A DNA stretch of 64,000 nt, from contig CM041465.1 of assembly GCA_023213395.1 (NCBI GenBank), forward strand, positions 115,141,741 to 115,205,740, given 5' to 3'. The notes beneath the pieces were generated by a model. That model saw only the letters and a list, made by a program, of their open reading frames with translations. It was not told the origin of the DNA and did not search any database. The DNA comes from Cycas panzhihuaensis. Its lineage: Eukaryota > Cycadophyta. The position numbers and the translations under genes are program-made. This document shows positions 59,481-64,000 of this stretch, piece by piece. Position 1 is the stretch's first letter, and every line of letters begins with the position of its first letter.

Positions 59481-60300
59481 ATGGGATTATAATTGATCCC
59501 CTAAAAATTGAGACTATTATTCAAATGCCTCCCCCTAAGACCCAAAAATAAATCAAATCCTTTTTAGGTAGGCTTGATTTTCTAAGATATTTTATCACTG
59601 ATTTCATCTTAGATGCTAAGCCCATTACTAATATTTTAAAGAAAGATATTAAATTATGATGGACTCCTCAAGTTCAAGAGTCCTTTAATAAGCTAAAGCA
59701 AGCCTTGGTTTCTACTCAAGTTCCTGCCCTGTTAAGGTTTGATAAACCATTCATTTTATACACTTTAGCTACTGAGGAATCATTAGTAGGGATGTTAGCA
59801 CAAGAGAATGATTTCGGTAAAGAAAGAGCTATCTATTTTATTAGTAGGACCCTTGTGGCAACTAAGCTTCATTATCCTTTTCTTGAAAAAGAGTGCCTTA
59901 CTTTAGTTTTTACTACTAAGAAGTTGTGCTACTACCTCCTTGGAAATAGGGTCAAACTCATTATCCAATTAGACCCTATAAGGTATTTACTTACCAAATC
60001 TAATCTTACTGATTAGCTAGGTAAGTGGTCTTTATTACTTTAAGAATTTGATTTGCAGGTGGTTAACATGAAATCCAAGAAAGGCATGATTATTCCAGAG
60101 ATCATGGATGGTACTCCTCTTCCCAATCCTGCTAGTCAACCCATTGATGATTCCCTCCTAGACAAACATATCTTCCATATCCAAGGCATCCCTTTTGATG
60201 ATCTATGGTATGGGGAGACTAGATTATATCTTCATGATCAATCTTTCCCTTCTCTTACTACTTCAAAGAAGAGAAGATGAATCTACATTGTTGCTAAGTA
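59481..60300 (+). pseudogene. pol: Gypsy-4 RNase H (RT-linked) and connection
   Basis: Open piece 59,705-60,016: FDKPFILYTLATEESLVGML, FISRTLVATKLHYPFLEKEC, LCYYLLGNRVKLIIQLDPIR. The connection to integrase (60,053-60,280) includes NMKSKKGMIIPEIMD and DKHIFHIQGIPFDDLWYGE. Confidence 0.85.
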
Positions 60301-61446
60301 ATACCTTTCTCTTGATAATGTATTATATAAGTTTTCTTTTGATGGGGTTCTACTAAGGTGTCTCTTACCCAATGAATATTTAGTCACCTTTATAAAATCC
60401 CATGAGGAGATATGTGGTGGACACTTTGGTGGTTGATCGATGGCCCAACATATTCTTTGTATGGGTTATTATTAGCCTACCTTGTTTAAAGATGCCCACT
60501 CGTATGTTCAAAAGTGTCAGAAATGCCAATCCTATGTAACTTTAATACATCAACTTATACAACAAATGAAATCAATAGTGTCACCTTGGCCTTTCTTCCA
60601 ATAAGGTCTTGACCTCATTGGACAGAGTTTTCCAACATCTTCAAATAGGTATAAGTTCATTTTAACTATAACTGAATATTTTATAAAGTAGAGTGAAGCT
60701 ATCCCATTGGTTTGACTACTGGAAAGATTGTGGCTATGTTTATATTTCAACATATTATTTGTAGATTTAGGATATCGGATGTTATTATTACTAACAATGG
60801 AACCTCATTTTGTAATCCCCATGTCAGTGAGTTGTGTAATAAGTTTCATATTACCTATAGAGTATCTGCCCTATATTATCTTCATCCAAATGGCCAAGTG
60901 GAAGCATTTAACAAGATCTTAGCCAAGATTTTGGCTAAGATAGTTGCTACCTCTCACAGGGATTGGCACTTATAGCTATTTCTGACATTATGGGCCTATA
61001 TGATCTCCATTAAGAATGCTATGGGTATGATGCCATTTTTACTTGTTTATAGTGTTAAAGCCCTTTTACCACTAGAGGTTAAAATTCCTCCTCTACGTAT
61101 CTCATTGAAGGAGTTTATTGATGAGCAGTTTCAAAGGGAAGCTCTCCTTTTAGAGCTTGAGAAATTAGATGAGACTCACTTGCAAGCCTTACAGGATAAT
61201 ATGGCATCCAAGGCTAGAGTCCAAGCTACCTATGATAGGTAACTTAGACCCAAAAAGTTTAACATTAGTGATAAAGTTTTAAAGTTGGAGTATTTACATG
61301 ATAGGCAATGTAAATTTTCTCCTAAATAGATAGGACCTTTATTAATAAATAAAGATTTAACTAATAGAGCCTATCAAATTTTGATATTAGAATGATTAGA
61401 GTTTAAAAGGCCTACTAGTTCTCAATACTTGATAAAATTTTATGTT
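60301..61446 (+). pseudogene. pol: Gypsy-4 integrase
   Basis: The zinc domain has HEEICGGHFGG (60,402-60,434) and KCQKCQ near 60,513. In the core the first Asp is in LDLIGQ (about 60,610), and the second catalytic Asp is replaced by Asn in IITNNGTSFCN (about 60,790), a G-to-A change. Glu is kept in GQVEAFNKIL (about 60,895). C-terminal pieces 61,000-61,242 and the KLEYLHDRQCKFSPK block follow. A stop ends it near 61,446. Confidence 0.87.
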
Positions 61447-62505
61447 TAGCAGCATGCATATAACTATGTTTGCAATGAGGATAAACTACAACTCTAAAGT
61501 TTGTTCCTTTTCCTAATGAGATAAAACTATCAGAAAATTCCCCCTTCTTTTCAACTTCTTCTTGCTTTTACTAAGCATTGTTGTACTTCTACGAGAGAGC
61601 CTACTTATGATCATGTAAGTTTCTTGCTCTTTCTAGTATCTATATTGATTATGAGTTTTCCATCACTATAGTTAGAGCTCATTCTCTTTTAGGTTTCATA
61701 CTCAAAAGAGAGCTTAGGCTCCCAACTTTATTTTACTTTCATGCTGGAAAGAGAAACATCTTTATTAGCTTTGAGTACTTAGTCATTCGTTTAGATTATA
61801 CTTTTATCTATTAGTTTGTTACTTAGGGGTTTCCTTTTTGGTTATATATCACCAATTGCTCATTGTTTCAATTACCCTTGATTCTCTCTATCAACCCTTT
61901 GGAGTAGATACTTCATTCTACTGCCTTCCCTTCATGGTTGGAGACACTGTGATTTTGATCTCCTTTTTTTTTATGGTTCATTCTTTAAGGAGATTAGTCC
62001 CTTTTCTCTATTAGATTCTATTAAAAAGGAGAAATCCTTGTTATGTTAAGTAGAAGAGTTTCTTAGGTGGATGATTATGATCCTTTTTTTTGTAAAAAGT
62101 GAAAGTAAAAAAAAAAGAAAAAATAAAGGAAAAAGAGTGAAGTAAAAAAAAAAAAAGGGAGTTAAAAGAAAAAAGTGAAAGAAAGTTTATTTCTTTTTCA
62201 TCCTCTTATAATTTGAAGTAAGTTACATGACAACTTTGTCCCCACCTATCTATCTGTAGGTTGGGTTCATTTGGATGAATCATTTAGGATTTTTGGATCT
62301 AGCTGCTTAGGTCCATCGTGGCCTCAGTTATGATTGAACCTTGCTTGAAACCTTACTAGTTTTGATCGTAATCATCCTACTTATGATCTTCCTTCTTTCT
62401 TCATCATTATCATAGATCTACATTTGTTACCATCTCCTTACTGAATGATTCCTACACCTTCCCTTATCAATCATACAATCTCCAAGTTTTGATCCTTTAG
62501 TCCCC
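61447..62505. other. Gypsy-4 spacer before the second RNase H
   Basis: About 1 kb without coding signal; T-rich, with A-rich runs at 62,100-62,180. Confidence 0.6.
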
Positions 62506-62910
62506 ATGGCATTAAGTATCTTCACCGATGGGGGTAGTAGAGGAAACCCAGGACCGTTTGCTTCTACTTGGGTGGTTTATGACCAATTAAGAAGTCCCCT
62601 CCTTTCCACAGTTTTTTTCATACCTAGGGCAACCAATAATGAAGCTGAATATCTTGTGATTATAGGAGTTATGTTAGATATTTCTTGCTTTTACCTTGGA
62701 CCTATTACTATATATGCTGACTCTCAGGTTGTAGTCTCTTAATTGGTTTGAATATATTAGGTCCACTCTTCACAGCTCCTTCTTTTTCATCATCAGACTT
62801 TATCATTATTATCCCTATTTACTTTAGTAACCATTCAATATATATCTCATACCATTCACCATGAAGCTGACACTCTCATTTCCTTGATCCTTGAAGATTA
62901 TTTTAGTTGA
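62506..62910 (+). pseudogene. Gypsy-4 archaeal-type RNase H (aRNH)
   Basis: The ATG at 62,506 starts MALSIFTDGGSRGNPGPFAS, an RNase HI-type fold entry with the first Asp, then ATNNEAEYLVIIGVM (catalytic Glu) and YADSQVVVS (second Asp). After stops near 62,740-62,757 the frame continues to HHEADTLISLILEDYFS and TGA at 62,908-62,910, giving the fourth Asp. The length of about 135 codons is normal for aRNH. In Tat-lineage elements such a second RNase H lies after integrase. Three in-frame stops near 62,740-62,760 break it. Confidence 0.88.
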
Positions 62911-62939
62911 TTTTCTTCTTTTAACTAGGGGCATCCATT

Positions 62940-63010
62940 CTAGAATAAGTATAAACTACCACTCTAGAATGAGTATAAACTACCACTTTATGATGAGTAT
63001 AAACTATTGG
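62940..63010 (+). repeat. Tandem repeat, core GAGTATAAACTACCACT
   Basis: Three copies of a unit of about 31 bp, then a single copy near 63,517. It corresponds to the repeat after integrase in Gypsy-1 (5,940-6,090). Confidence 0.8.
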
Positions 63011-64000
63011 TTTGGAGAGCCTATAGGTTGAGGTAGTTAGAAGATTATGTCGATAGGTATGAGAATGAAGTGAGATATGTAAGAGGGCTAGACCCACGTG
63101 GGAATCTTAGGCTATAGAGGATCTTGGTAGGGGGCAAGTTCCTAAAAGCTTCTTGCCCTTGGAAGGAGCCAATGAGAAATCTAGTATACTTGGATAGTTG
63201 GTTGTTTATTAAGTGAGATTAGTTTTATTTGGTAAATAACTCACTTTTTTTATGGTATATTATGTAAATATGAGGTTATCCCATGTTTATATAATCTATC
63301 AAGAGTATGATGCAAGTTATATTAGTTTCCTTCTGTGAGATTCATATCATTCCATCTTCTAGTTTTATAAACTTATTACCGTTTAGTTCTAGATGGTTTT
63401 AAGTTTATGAAAATAGAATAAGTAAACCTTATACTTACCCCATTTTAAAATTTTATCTACCTTCTGGTCTTCATTCTTTCTCAAAATCTTATCTTTTCTA
63501 AACCATCTCCACTCTAGATCAAGTATAAACTACCATGTATATAGTATGATAAAAAACCAAAAAAAAAAAAAAGTGTATCACCTTAAAAGGACAAAAAAAA
63601 AAAAAGATAAAAAATTTATTACATGTTTCTTTGGATAGTCACACTAATGAGTGTATTCTATACTTAAATTTGAATGGGAATAAGGGGGAAATTTTTTTTA
63701 GAGATAAGTAATCATACATAAGTTTTGAGAGAAAGAGATCAATATACATAGGATAATAAAATATGGTACATCTATCACCCAGGTGACTCATAATACATGA
63801 CTCATAATATATGTCTTATAATACATGACTCATAGTACATGTTAGAGGCTCATAAAATCCCTCTCATAATCCCCTTATCTCCCAATCATCATACCATACA
63901 CTCATCCCTCTGACTCATAATGAGATCCCTGAGGTACATCTAGATGTGCTCTCTCCCTCCTACTTGAAGTCTCTCTATGTCTAGACTCTCTACAGGGTGG
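63011..64000. other. Gypsy-4 3' region
   Basis: Non-coding as far as seen. It has A-rich runs at 63,550-63,610 and a perfect-period 4 x 14-bp tandem (core GACTCATAATACAT) at 63,785-63,840. No LTR start or polypurine tract could be identified before the window ends. Confidence 0.55.

Larger units (their letters stand above)
54529..64000 (+). mobile_element. Gypsy-4: Tat-type gypsy element with archaeal-type RNase H, 3' end outside window
   Basis: The primer-binding site TAGCGACCATACTAGGGAG (54,529-54,547) is followed by gag, protease, RT, RNase H, integrase, then a second RNase H of archaeal type and TAAACTACCA repeats. The dual RNase H places it in the Tat lineage. No 3' LTR was found before the window ends. 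No PMD ORF is visible, though it could begin beyond 64,000. It is heavily mutated, but pieces of each domain are open. Confidence 0.88.

Overview
The window is plant nuclear repeat DNA, and I see no ordinary host gene in it. It is a pile of nested, mostly decayed LTR retrotransposons. The evidence for a plant is the Ty3/gypsy elements of Tat type (gag knuckle W-C-x3-H-x4-H-x4-C, a second RNase H after integrase in one element, a plant mobile domain (PMD) ORF on the antisense strand in two others), the Ty1/copia elements with iMet-type primer binding sites, and stop codons that are mostly TAG or TAA replacing CAG, CAA or TGG, as expected after long cytosine methylation. A seed plant with a large genome is likely; I cannot name the species.

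Layout. 1-10,205: Gypsy-1 (+ strand, 5' end outside the window) with gag, protease, RT, RNase H, integrase, a tandem TAAACTACCA repeat, a 750-bp (AT)n tract and an antisense PMD ORF. 10,206 to about 50,205: one copia element (Copia-BD, - strand) split into four pieces by three insertions. The pieces are 10,206-12,616 (LTR, RNase H, RT, integrase tail), 28,449-28,539 (integrase), 45,735-46,360 (integrase core and GAG-pre-integrase) and 49,758-50,205 (protease).

The first insertion, 12,617-28,448 (Gypsy-3), is rearranged, lacks pol, and holds Copia-A (15,648-20,936, -) and the young Copia-C (22,528-27,741, +, perfect GATTT target duplication). The second, 28,540-45,734 (Gypsy-2, -), is a complete 17.2-kb Tat-like element with 2.8-kb LTRs, primer binding site, polypurine tract, near-perfect target duplication, gag-pol and an antisense PMD ORF. 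The third, 46,361-49,757 (+), is a non-autonomous element with 316-bp LTRs and an ATTAG target duplication. 50,206-54,528 is mostly unclassified. 54,529-64,000 is Gypsy-4 (+), with primer binding site, gag, protease, RT, RNase H, integrase and an archaeal-type RNase H; its 3' LTR lies outside the window.

How the parts work together. The gag and pol pieces once formed particle, reverse-transcription and integration machinery, now broken by stops, frameshifts and catalytic changes. The most notable shared structure is in Gypsy-1 and Gypsy-2: an antisense, apparently spliced PMD ORF at the 3' end, preceded by GGTACC-centred palindromes that also occur inside the LTRs. All sequence comparisons were made by eye.
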